Source of the DNA: CAZVWV01 sp964631745
Lineage (GTDB): Bacteria > Bdellovibrionota_C > UBA2361 > JBGSMV01
Direction: 5' to 3'
Length of the DNA: 19,707 nucleotides
NCBI GenBank assembly: GCA_964631745.1
Contig: CAZVWV010000068.1
Span: 1-19,707, forward strand
The notes under the pieces are model-generated. The model did not search any database, had not been told where the DNA came from, and worked only from the letters and a program-made list of their open reading frames with translations. A program made the position numbers and the translations under genes. Below are positions 13,508 through 19,331 of the stretch, piece after piece (the stretch's first letter is position 1; each line of letters opens with the position of its first letter).

Positions 13508-13879
13508 TTATTTTTCGCTCAGACTAAGCGGTGGAGCCTCCCAAAAACTAACCAGGGGATGCTTGGGGTCGGATTTAAGAGTCAACCATTTCCGCGCCCA
13601 CTCCTCTGTCATCTTTTCCCCCTCGGCATCAGCCTTAAGCTGCGCCTTCGTGTCAATGGGCACAGGAGCACATCGCGTCTCCAGTCGCGCTAACCGGTTA
13701 AAGATATCAGTAAGCATGTCAAATTGCCGAGCGTCCCAACCTATTGTGTCGCTGATTGCCTCCCGCGCCATGTTGTTGATCCGATTCTGATAGCTAAGTG
13801 CCACTAGCATCTGAGATACGAAGTAAGAGTTTCCAAGTGCGAGAACTAAACTAAGTGTGCACAAAATGCGCGTAATCAT
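13508..13879 (-). CDS. Membrane-anchored hypothetical protein (123 aa)
   Basis: ATG at 13879 directly after the stop of the gene upstream (TAGATG). Residues 3-28 are hydrophobic (ITRILCTLSLVLALGNSYF), fitting an uncleaved signal anchor or signal peptide. The rest is soluble and helical with DMLTDIFNRLARLETRCAPV and EEWARKWLTLKSDPKHP. Two Cys (Cys7 inside the hydrophobic segment, Cys74). The first Cys has no convincing lipobox. No family recognised. It shares a run of membrane-associated small genes with the metalloprotease. Confidence 0.65.
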   Translation of the reverse strand: MITRILCTLSLVLALGNSYFVSQMLVALSYQNRINNMAREAISDTIGWDARQFDMLTDIFNRLARLETRCAPVPIDTKAQLKADAEGEKMTEEWARKWLTLKSDPKHPLVSFWEAPPLSLSEK

Positions 13880-14164
13880 CTATCTGTCCTCATCCATCAT
13901 CTCCTTAAGCCGTTCCCATCGCGCCCGGGTCTTATCTTTGTTGCGCCAGCCCATGAGGTCGGCATCAATACGCGATTGAAGATCTTGGACGTACAGGTCG
14001 ATCGCCAATCGCATCAGACCCGCCAATTGCTCCTTCTCGGGCGACTTGTCCCGATCGGGGAAGCTCGTATGATGCAGCGCGTACCTGACTGCCTCGTCAC
14101 GTTGGGCCGGACTGAACAACGCCCGGCGTTCTAAAACATATTTAATCTCCGACAAGAATTTCAT
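13880..14164 (-). CDS. Hypothetical helical protein (94 aa)
   Basis: I chose ATG at 14164 (TGATG overlap with the stop upstream, AAGGGA six bases before). A GTG one codon earlier is also in frame. The protein is helical and charged: FLSEIKYVLERRALFSPAQR, PDRDKSPEKEQLAGLMRLAI, RIDADLMGWRNKDKTRARWE. The Trp-Arg-Asn and Arg-Trp-Glu pairs are regular features of its C-terminus. No family, signal peptide or membrane segment recognised. Confidence 0.6.
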   Translation of the reverse strand: MKFLSEIKYVLERRALFSPAQRDEAVRYALHHTSFPDRDKSPEKEQLAGLMRLAIDLYVQDLQSRIDADLMGWRNKDKTRARWERLKEMMDEDR

Positions 14165-14532
14165 CACCGTTCCCTTGTTATTGGTCTATAGGCTTCAAGC
14201 TCGGGCCGCACAAACGTAGCCCAAGCTCTCACGATTCTGTACAGCAGCCAGGCTTCCCTAACGTAGTGAACGCCGAGCGCGATATCACTCTGTAGCCACG
14301 CCTCACTAGCTGCGATACGCAAACAGTTACTCAAAAACTCTCGGTCGATCTGTTTCAGAGTCTTCGACGATGTGCGCGCTATTAAGTCGTCGTAGTGCGC
14401 GTCATGAACCCTTGCGGCGGGAAAGAATGGATGGTCCTCCGGTAGTGTGAATCTCCCGTAACCGATCTGAACATCGGTGTCGTAGCTGACGGGCAAACGT
14501 AATTTCGCAACCAGTTGCGCTAACTTCGACAT
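14164..14532 (-). CDS. HDxxY-motif protein, possibly DUF1353- or phospholipase-A2-like
   Basis: 122-aa protein; ATG at 14532 with AGGAGG upstream. The sequence around residues 40-70 is notable: PAARVHDAHYDDLIARTSSK followed by DREFLSNCLRIA. A HD-x-x-Y motif followed by S/T-x(4-6)-D-x-x-F-L is the core of phage DUF1353 proteins (VHDWLY...ADRxFLxxM) and is also similar to the HD..Y active site of phospholipase A2-like domains. The first 30 residues are beta-type and include YDTDVQIGYGRFTL, partly like the DUF1353 start. The gene is directly downstream of the metalloprotease gene. Relation is a pattern match only. Confidence 0.55.
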   Translation of the reverse strand: MSKLAQLVAKLRLPVSYDTDVQIGYGRFTLPEDHPFFPAARVHDAHYDDLIARTSSKTLKQIDREFLSNCLRIAASEAWLQSDIALGVHYVREAWLLYRIVRAWATFVRPELEAYRPITRER

Positions 14533-14533
14533 A

Positions 14534-15163
14534 CTACGCTCGCCTCCTGGCCGCCTGTTTGGTGCAAGCCTTAATGTCGACCCTTGTAGACTCAGTGACG
14601 GGATCGTTAAGGGTGTAAATTTTATTTAGTTGGTTCAGCGGGTCCGGGTCCATCACTCCAGCGCCGACGCGGTCTTTAGCGCCGACGGCATGTAACATCT
14701 CATGGGCCATAGCGGCGACCGACTGCGGGAATCGATAATCCCCCGCGATGTTATACATCTGAGCTGTCGACATGCTAATTGCAGAGGTGCCTCGGTCAGC
14801 GCATAAATTAAAAACGCTATTGCCGTACATAAAGCCTTCAACCGATCGGGGCATTATCCAATGCACGATGGAGTTTTTCTCGTTGAATCTCAGTCTGTTT
14901 CGGGTCCGAAAATAAGCACTTACCCAGGTCGAGCTGTAAAGTCGCTCAAGTCTATATCCCTCAAGGGAGAATCGCGGGTCGTGGCGCTTAACTCGACGGA
15001 GCTTAAGCCTTACCCCACTGGTCTCAATAATAGTTTTTGCGCTCCGCCAGATTTCCATCGATTCGGAATGCGAGACAGCGGTGTCGGCAAGCTCCGGCGG
15101 CGGCTTAACCAACACTAAGTAAACCGAAATTACGCGAGCGGCCAAGAACGTCGATAGAATCAT
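14534..15163 (-). CDS. Predicted membrane-anchored metzincin metalloprotease
   Basis: 209-aa protein with a complete metzincin zinc signature HEMLHAVGAKD: His154, Glu155, His158, Gly161 and Asp164 fit HExxHxxGxxD, the variant with Asp as third ligand known from snapalysin-type enzymes. A Met-turn candidate VMDP (Met171) follows seven residues later. The N-terminus (ILSTFLAARVISVYLVLV) is a hydrophobic anchor or signal, so the catalytic domain should lie across the membrane. The region before the motif (ESMEIWRSAKTIIETSGVRL, then SIVHWIMP and MSTAQMYNIAGDYRF) fits the strand/helix plan of the fold. ATG overlaps the stop upstream, and GAGGAGG precedes it. Zn-protease call is strong; substrate and role are unknown. 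Confidence 0.8.
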   Translation of the reverse strand: MILSTFLAARVISVYLVLVKPPPELADTAVSHSESMEIWRSAKTIIETSGVRLKLRRVKRHDPRFSLEGYRLERLYSSTWVSAYFRTRNRLRFNEKNSIVHWIMPRSVEGFMYGNSVFNLCADRGTSAISMSTAQMYNIAGDYRFPQSVAAMAHEMLHAVGAKDRVGAGVMDPDPLNQLNKIYTLNDPVTESTRVDIKACTKQAARRRA

Positions 15164-15387
15164 CGTGGCGCCTCCTCGGAGGGACGCAACTGCTCTTCGA
15201 ATTTCGAGACTAGCAATGCGATAACCCCTCTCTCATCGCCGCCCGCGTTCTTAACTGCGTCAAGGACCACGTCAATGGCAAACGCAAATCCCGCCCGGTA
15301 GGCAAGCAGGAACTCACCTTTTATGGTTTCCGAAGCACGTTTTAACGCTAGCTCCGCCGTGGTATCGATTAAAAGTGGTGGTATCAT
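15160..15387 (-). CDS. Hypothetical helical protein (75 aa)
   Basis: Overlaps the genes on both sides by four bases (ATGA at both ends). Small, mainly helical, with ELALKRASETIKGEFLLAYR, GFAFAIDVVLDAVKNAGGD and a charged end. The central stretch GFAFAIDVVLDAV is amphipathic or mildly hydrophobic but not a convincing membrane span. Its last codons Glu-Glu-Ala-Pro-Arg supply the ribosome binding site for the metalloprotease, so the two may be produced together. No family recognised. Confidence 0.6.
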   Translation of the reverse strand: MIPPLLIDTTAELALKRASETIKGEFLLAYRAGFAFAIDVVLDAVKNAGGDERGVIALLVSKFEEQLRPSEEAPR

Positions 15388-15770
15388 TCTTCATGGTCCT
15401 GTAAATATGCGACGACCGCTTCATACGACAGCCGCGTTTGTTCTACTGGGCTCTCTAGCCAATCGTCCTGATGCTCCATCACGAACCGCCTAAGCCTCTC
15501 GATATCGAGACCAAGCCAATCGCAAATCCAAGGCAGGCTCCATTCTCGATTTGGCTTAGAGTGAAATATCCAAAGCCTCGCGGCCTCCCGAAGCGCTGCG
15601 GATTTTCGAGCGTTGCGCCACTCGGATACAATCTCCGACGTGGTGCCAGTTGCATCGAGGACGGCACGCAGCACGATCGCCCAGAGGAGCATGTATTCCC
15701 CCCGAAAATGCTGCCTGCCTGTGTTTTCAACACCGTCCTCGATTGCATAAATTGACTCAGATTCTCTCAT
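15384..15770 (-). CDS. Conserved phage early protein with WICDWLGLD motif (128 aa)
   Basis: TGATG overlap at the start, ATGA overlap at the end. The centre has ALREAARLWIFHSKPNREWS followed by LPWICDWLGLDIERLRRFVM. A W-x-(6)-[SF]-x-W-I-C-x-x-L-G-L-D-x-x-x-[IL]-R-R pattern is one I recognise in small phage proteins of early regions, often hypothetical and probably helix-turn-helix-like. The N-terminal part (GEYMLLWAIVLRAVLDATGT) is hydrophobic and helical. A DNA-binding or regulatory role (for example an activator of late genes) is possible but only inferred. Confidence 0.6.
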   Translation of the reverse strand: MRESESIYAIEDGVENTGRQHFRGEYMLLWAIVLRAVLDATGTTSEIVSEWRNARKSAALREAARLWIFHSKPNREWSLPWICDWLGLDIERLRRFVMEHQDDWLESPVEQTRLSYEAVVAYLQDHEE

Positions 15771-16117
15771 CAGAAAGCGTTAGAAACGTCCTTCTTCGAG
15801 GGGTTGTCTAACACTGCTTCAATGATGCGTTTGTTGCGCCGAGACGCGACGGCCCTGTCAATCAACTCGGGGACGATACTGCCACGCACCATGCCTGCCA
15901 CAAGGCAAACGCGGGTGGGTTTACCGTCATCAGCGGTGAGCGTCAGTTGCAGTGATATTTTCCACATGCGTTCGTTGGGCCCGCCGTCCAGCATAGCGAG
16001 AATCCCTTCCTCGCCTTTGTCGTTAAAAAAATCTCCCTGCTTATCATCATCGTCGCCCTCAAAACGTGGGGGGCTGTCTATAGTCACGTAACTTTCCTCT
16101 CTTGTGCTCAAGCTCAT
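15770..16117 (-). CDS. Hypothetical acidic protein (115 aa)
   Basis: ATG at 16117 with an ideal AGGAGG five bases upstream. The first 50 residues are acidic and low in hydrophobics (FEGDDDDKQGDFFNDKGEEG). The second half has MWKISLQLTLTADDGKPTRV and a basic helix RAVASRRNKRIIEAVLDNPS. The beta strands with ISLQLTLT and VCLVAGMV suggest a small folded domain. The acidic start could mimic DNA or bind a basic partner; no family is recognised. Its stop overlaps the next start by one base. Confidence 0.6.
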   Translation of the reverse strand: MSLSTREESYVTIDSPPRFEGDDDDKQGDFFNDKGEEGILAMLDGGPNERMWKISLQLTLTADDGKPTRVCLVAGMVRGSIVPELIDRAVASRRNKRIIEAVLDNPSKKDVSNAF

Positions 16118-16131
16118 ATTTCCTCCTGTAA

Positions 16132-16431
16132 TTAATTAAGCTTTTGTTTGAAACAATCGGAGACAAAAACTTCTAGCTCCGATTTATCAACTTTTCTTTG
16201 AACGCTATGATTCAAATTTGCCAGTGACATTGAAACATTGATGAAGCTGTCGTTATGGATCTTGAGGATTTCGTTTAGCTTCACGGATCTAGTTTCGAGT
16301 TCGGCTATCCTGGCATTTAGCGCCTGGCTATCTAACTTCCTGCCTTGAGCTTGGGTGATTAACGTAGCGATGACAGCGCCAACGCAGAGACCACTAATGA
16401 TTGCAAAGATTGCCCACACAGCCTCAATCAT
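16132..16431 (-). CDS. Single-span membrane protein with coiled coil (99 aa)
   Basis: ATG at 16431 chosen because AGAGGAG precedes it; an ATG twelve codons earlier lies deeper in the upstream gene. Residues 2-26 form a hydrophobic transmembrane segment (IEAVWAIFAIISGLCVGAVI). A coiled-coil-like helix with LNARIAELETRSVKLNEILK and onward follows, ending in KSELEVFVSDCFKQKLN. This N-terminal anchor plus coiled coil looks like inner-membrane spanin subunits or small phage envelope proteins, but it is not next to a lysis cassette. Overlaps the RusA-like gene by 8 bases. No family recognised. Confidence 0.6.
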   Translation of the reverse strand: MIEAVWAIFAIISGLCVGAVIATLITQAQGRKLDSQALNARIAELETRSVKLNEILKIHNDSFINVSMSLANLNHSVQRKVDKSELEVFVSDCFKQKLN

Positions 16432-17020
16432 GTTCGCGCTCCTCTTGCATGTAACCCATGCGAGCAAACAGTCTGGTAAGGTCCATGCGCTTCGGGCAGC
16501 CCTTTATCGGCGCAACGTAGATCTTCGTATAGGCTTTCCCCTCACCGAACAGCTCGGATTTTAAAGGGAACGGCGTCACTTGAGAGTCGTTGTCGATCAA
16601 TCCTATTCCCCAGCCCCGCTTGTGTGATTTTTTACCGACCATTTTCGAGCTGGGCTCCAACCAATCCTGTATGGTTTCCATACAGCCGATTAGGTCAAAG
16701 GAGCGAGCTCGCGAAGCGCAAACCATCACGACAAACACCTCCGACTTGCCGAAAAATGGCGGCTTTGGGCAAGCCTCCTTGAAGAGAATATCCATGGACG
16801 CTATACGCGCAATCACATCGGGATTGGTAAAATTAGTCCCCGGGATTTTCTTATTTTTTAACGACGGAACGTTGGCGAGAGCTCCATAAAATGTAATTTC
16901 AAAACCACCAAGGCCGCCGTCCCACGCCCGCACAACGCAGCTAGACTGACTCGTATACTTCCCGATAAGTTCCTTTTTTGAGGGCCGTTTTTTAAGAATT
17001 CCGAAATTAAAAGTGTGCAT
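16424..17020 (-). CDS. rusA: RusA-like Holliday junction resolvase
   Basis: 198-aa protein. ATG at 17020 chosen because it overlaps the upstream stop (TAATG) and GGAGG stands six bases before it; an upstream ATG at 17110 would overlap deeply. Segments fit RusA: the early strand FEITFYGALANVPSLKNKK, the Arg/Asp block ASRARSFDLIG (Asp109), then the long helix METIQDWLE and GLIDNDSQV (Asp143, Asp145). In canonical RusA the two catalytic Asp of RRRDLDN are both present. Here only the first is kept (FDLIG), while the third motif Asp is present. The sequence is about 80 residues longer than E. coli RusA. It would resolve branched DNA during replication and recombination. The missing Asp leaves activity uncertain. 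Confidence 0.65.
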   Translation of the reverse strand: MHTFNFGILKKRPSKKELIGKYTSQSSCVVRAWDGGLGGFEITFYGALANVPSLKNKKIPGTNFTNPDVIARIASMDILFKEACPKPPFFGKSEVFVVMVCASRARSFDLIGCMETIQDWLEPSSKMVGKKSHKRGWGIGLIDNDSQVTPFPLKSELFGEGKAYTKIYVAPIKGCPKRMDLTRLFARMGYMQEEREHD

Positions 17021-17253
17021 TAGATGCCTCCAAGAATTTGAATAGCGATAAGCCATAGAGCGCTGAAGCCGAGAAGTATTCCGGTCACAACCGCAAGGAG
17101 CATTTGCCAAAACGAGAGCGGATGTTCATCACCACGCTGGTCTATCAACCTTTCGTTCTTGCCCTGGTCGTAGCTATTCATTCGTTCCAGCCCTCGCAAT
17201 AAATTGCGCACAACGGTTGATTCTGCGGTGTAGTTTGTCGATACGTCGGTCAC
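17020..17253 (-). CDS. Small single-span membrane protein (77 aa)
   Basis: GTG at 17253 chosen because it overlaps the stop of the gene upstream (GTGA) and CAGGAGGAGG stands three bases before it. A GTG nine codons earlier lies inside that gene. The protein has a soluble, charged N-terminal half (LERMNSYDQGKNERLIDQRG) and one membrane segment near the C-terminus, LLAVVTGILLGFSALWLIAI, ending QILGGI. Topology is likely N-in with a short C-terminal tail, but can be reversed. Function unknown. It couples the winged-helix gene to the RusA-like gene. Confidence 0.65.
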   Translation of the reverse strand: MTDVSTNYTAESTVVRNLLRGLERMNSYDQGKNERLIDQRGDEHPLSFWQMLLAVVTGILLGFSALWLIAIQILGGI

Positions 17254-17744
17254 GCCTCCTCCTGATAGATCGCTCGCCACGAGTAAGTAGGTTCCAAGAG
17301 AGTCTGTTGTATGAAACGGGAGCCACTTTGAGGAACTCTTGAAGCTCCAACTGCGCTTTGTATTCCTGCAGTCTGCGCTCCGCTTTGGTGTGCACGGTTA
17401 ATTGCTTTGGCAAGCTCATAGTTACTTTCTCCAGATTTAATGCCAGTTAATATTCTAAATTCGAATTTGGCCGCGTGTTGCGGATACTTAAGAGCGAACA
17501 CGCAGCCGTAGTACGTGGGAAATCGATTGTCGATGCCAAACGGATCGCCAGCGGAGGAGGTTGTTTTGCGCATTTCCTCAGCGATGCCTTTAGACGAAAG
17601 GCGAGTTGCACCTTCGTCAATTTCAGAGAGCGCCCGCTTCTCAAACTCTGGCCATATCCAAGAATGGGAATCGTGATACCGCATAAATTTATCGATGGTT
17701 TCGCGTGGCACGCCCATTCTTAGCAACCCATTTCGGTAGTTCAT
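17250..17744 (-). CDS. Winged-helix-like phage replication/regulatory protein (164 aa)
   Basis: ATG at 17744 overlaps the initiator stop (ATGA) with AAGGAGG and GGAGG upstream. The first 95 residues have the pattern of a phage DNA-binding family: IWPEFEKRALSEIDEGATRL, a helix with GIAEEMRKTT, then FGIDNRFPTYYGCVFALKYP and FEFRIL. In relatives as I know them, the second part reads DFKINNNYTAYYARLF...P.....FF..R, a winged-helix domain. The C-terminal part is Ser/Gly/Gln-rich and less structured. It sits between the initiator and the resolvase, consistent with a replication role. An 81-codon frame (17174-17419) lies inside its C-terminal part but does not fit the operon coupling. Family by pattern. 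Confidence 0.65.
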   Translation of the reverse strand: MNYRNGLLRMGVPRETIDKFMRYHDSHSWIWPEFEKRALSEIDEGATRLSSKGIAEEMRKTTSSAGDPFGIDNRFPTYYGCVFALKYPQHAAKFEFRILTGIKSGESNYELAKAINRAHQSGAQTAGIQSAVGASRVPQSGSRFIQQTLLEPTYSWRAIYQEEA

Positions 17745-18823
17745 TGAACCTCCACCTCCTTGGGTTTCTTTGTAATTTTATCAAGTAACTCCTGTGTTTT
17801 AGGGTCGATAGGCGCAGGAGGTTCGGTGCGAGAAGTTCCGCTAGGCTTAAAGATTTTAGGCTTCGGACGATTGTCGTTCCGTCCCGCCTGGAAGCCCCTC
17901 GCTCGCGAGATGCTCTTCTCCTTATCGAGCTCTTTCTGCAGCACCCAGCCAGTCATCCACGAGACGATGCAGACTGAGTGGGTGGGCTTCCCGGACACTT
18001 TGTAAGTTTGAATTCGGGAGTCGCATTCCGCAAATCCCTCAGCGAGTCTCTTCACAGACGCCCCAGCGCGTCGCCATTCTTCGACGATGCGAAGAAGTTC
18101 GGGGGAGGATACCCAGACATCAGGGAATTTTTTTAAAGGGCGCCTTGAGGCAAGCAGGTGCCTATTATCGCATTCCCAATCTCCGACACCACGCGGGATG
18201 AAGAACTTTTCAAACTTCAAATCTGAAGTTTCAATCTCAGGCGAGACGTCCGGTGCTTCCTCAATTTCAGAATTTAAATTTTCAGGATTGTGTGGGGGCT
18301 CCCATTTACTTTCCTTTCCTTTCCTTTCCTTTACTTTACTTTGTGTATTAATCGCGCGATTAACTATAGTTTCTCGCGGGATCAATTCAGTTGATCGCGC
18401 GATCAATGCGGTTGATCGTGCGATTAATTTTTCGGGTATTTCGATGAGGGTAAATTCCTTGATCCAGGTAATGCCTTTTCGCTCCCGAGTTGCCATCAAG
18501 TAGCGCTTTTGGATCCCTTCGGAGGTCAATATGCCGTGCAATGTGTATAGTTTCTCGTCGAATAACCCCCATTTCACCGCCGATTTAACTAGGTTTCTAG
18601 CCAGATTAATGTCGCCGTTGAGGCGTTTCTGGGCGAATAATAGAAGTTCTCTCTCGGAAAAACGGTAAAAATAACCTTCGGAATAAATCTTCTGTAGCAG
18701 CTTTACGAGGGCACCGTATCCAGCAAGCCCTAGGTCCCCCTCGAGGAGTACTATCTTGTCATCTTGGTCCATGTCGACGTCAAGTGAGAAGTATTCCAGT
18801 CCGTCTTTAATTGGTCGGGCCAT
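17741..18823 (-). CDS. Phage replication initiator with DUF4373 (Lin1244/Lin1753-like) domain
   Basis: 360-aa protein. Residues 8 to about 118 match DUF4373: GLEYFSLDVDMDQDDKIVLL, GLAGYGALVKLLQKIYSEGY, ELLLFAQKRLNGDINLARN, KLYTLHGILTSEGIQKRYL. This domain is found at the N-terminus of phage replication proteins and acts in origin binding and helicase recruitment. Residues 133-159 are encoded by the DNA repeats of the putative origin (LIARST repeats), followed by a Lys/Glu linker encoded by a 5-base repeat. The C-terminal part has FIPRGVGDWECDNRHLLASR and VCIVSWMTGWVLQKELDKEK. ATG at 18823 follows GGGAGG. It is the analogue of lambda O in this region; no helicase loader follows, only a winged-helix-like protein. 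Confidence 0.8.
   Translation of the reverse strand: MARPIKDGLEYFSLDVDMDQDDKIVLLEGDLGLAGYGALVKLLQKIYSEGYFYRFSERELLLFAQKRLNGDINLARNLVKSAVKWGLFDEKLYTLHGILTSEGIQKRYLMATRERKGITWIKEFTLIEIPEKLIARSTALIARSTELIPRETIVNRAINTQSKVKERKGKESKWEPPHNPENLNSEIEEAPDVSPEIETSDLKFEKFFIPRGVGDWECDNRHLLASRRPLKKFPDVWVSSPELLRIVEEWRRAGASVKRLAEGFAECDSRIQTYKVSGKPTHSVCIVSWMTGWVLQKELDKEKSISRARGFQAGRNDNRPKPKIFKPSGTSRTEPPAPIDPKTQELLDKITKKPKEVEVQ
18305..18342. repeat. Five-base tandem repeat (polypyrimidine/polypurine tract)
   Basis: TTTAC, then four TTTCC, two TTTAC and TTT: 38 bases with strict 5-base period, five bases from the nearest iteron. On the coding strand it is purine-rich (GGAAA/GTAAA). Since five is not a multiple of three, the repeat shifts through codons and encodes the linker SKVKERKGKESK. 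Lambda has an asymmetric AT-rich, purine-biased tract next to its iterons where the DNA unwinds, so this is a likely unwinding element. Confidence 0.7.
18348..18427. repeat. Putative replication origin: four palindromic iterons inside the initiator gene
   Basis: Four copies of a 16-bp near-palindrome with consensus TTRATCGCGCGATYAA. Unit 1 (18348-18363) TTAATCGCGCGATTAA and unit 3 (18391-18406) TTGATCGCGCGATCAA are perfect palindromes. Unit 4 (18412-18427) TTGATCGTGCGATTAA is nearly so. Unit 2 (18370-18385) TTTCTCGCGGGATCAA has three differences. Centre-to-centre distances are 22, 21 and 21 bp, i.e. two helical turns, so all lie on one face of the DNA. This matches the iterons in lambda gene O. 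They should be bound by the initiator encoded around them. Confidence 0.75.
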
Positions 18824-18826
18824 CGA

Positions 18827-19153
18827 CTACGCGCCTCCCGGTAACGTAGACTCAGACTTATCACCCGGAACGCTCGGCGGCGAAGAAATCCGCTCTCCTA
18901 ATGCCGCGAGCTTCGTCTCCCATGCGTACTCACTACGAACATCTTCGAGCAGTGCAATCTTTTGTTCAAAATCTTGAACCCACGAGTTAACGTCAGTTCG
19001 GAACTTTTCGAAGACACCCCGAGGATTGGTAAACTCTTCGCAGAGAATAATTTTTGACGTAGTTAGCTGAACTAAAAACGCGTTTGGCGTTCCATTTCGC
19101 TTGGCGTTAAAAAGCCGCTGCGCAGCCTTAACCTTCCACTTCGGTATCCGCAT
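18827..19153 (-). CDS. Hypothetical protein (108 aa)
   Basis: ATG at 19153 with GGAGGGGAAG directly before it; it overlaps the gene upstream by 26 bases. The protein is basic at the start (RIPKWKVKAAQRLFNAKRNG), then has FLVQLTTSKIILCEEFTNPR, a long helix with FEQKIALLEDVRSEYAWETK, and a Pro/Ser-rich end. The helix may be a short coiled coil. No family recognised. It lies between the SSB-tail protein and the initiator, so a replication-linked role is conceivable. Its Pro-Gly-Gly-Ala end provides the initiator ribosome binding site. Confidence 0.6.
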   Translation of the reverse strand: MRIPKWKVKAAQRLFNAKRNGTPNAFLVQLTTSKIILCEEFTNPRGVFEKFRTDVNSWVQDFEQKIALLEDVRSEYAWETKLAALGERISSPPSVPGDKSESTLPGGA

Positions 19154-19322
19154 CTTCCCCTCCTTCTGATTCTGGAACCGAGAACTCTGGTCGCTCGCTC
19201 TCCCACCATTGCCAAAACGCAGCCTCCGCGTCCTCGTCGTTAGGTTCCTTTGCAGACTCCCGGCCCTTGTGGAACGCGAGTTGCACGAGCGAAAATAATA
19301 TGTCGAGAATGTCCTTAAACAT
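19128..19322 (-). CDS. Small acidic protein (64 aa)
   Basis: ATG at 19322 chosen over a GTG two codons upstream; AGAGAG stands before both. The first 20 residues are hydrophobic and helical (MFKDILDILFSLVQLAFHKG), then acidic: NDEDAEAAFWQWWESERPEF and a run rich in Glu/Asp. It may attach to the membrane or a partner through the amphipathic start. No family recognised. Both ends touch or overlap the neighbouring genes. Confidence 0.55.
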   Translation of the reverse strand: MFKDILDILFSLVQLAFHKGRESAKEPNDEDAEAAFWQWWESERPEFSVPESEGGEDADTEVEG

Positions 19323-19331
19323 GGTCACTCT

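Noticed and set aside
17174..17419. 81-codon minus-strand frame with GGAG upstream, nested in the winged-helix gene
   Set aside because: The long gene reads through to a GTGA overlap with the next start and its strong ribosome binding site, so the larger frame explains the operon better; the nested product is a very Arg-rich sequence typical of a shadow frame.
18387..18572. 61-codon minus-strand frame covering the iterons
   Set aside because: It is a shadow of the initiator gene; repeats in its translation come from the DNA iterons.
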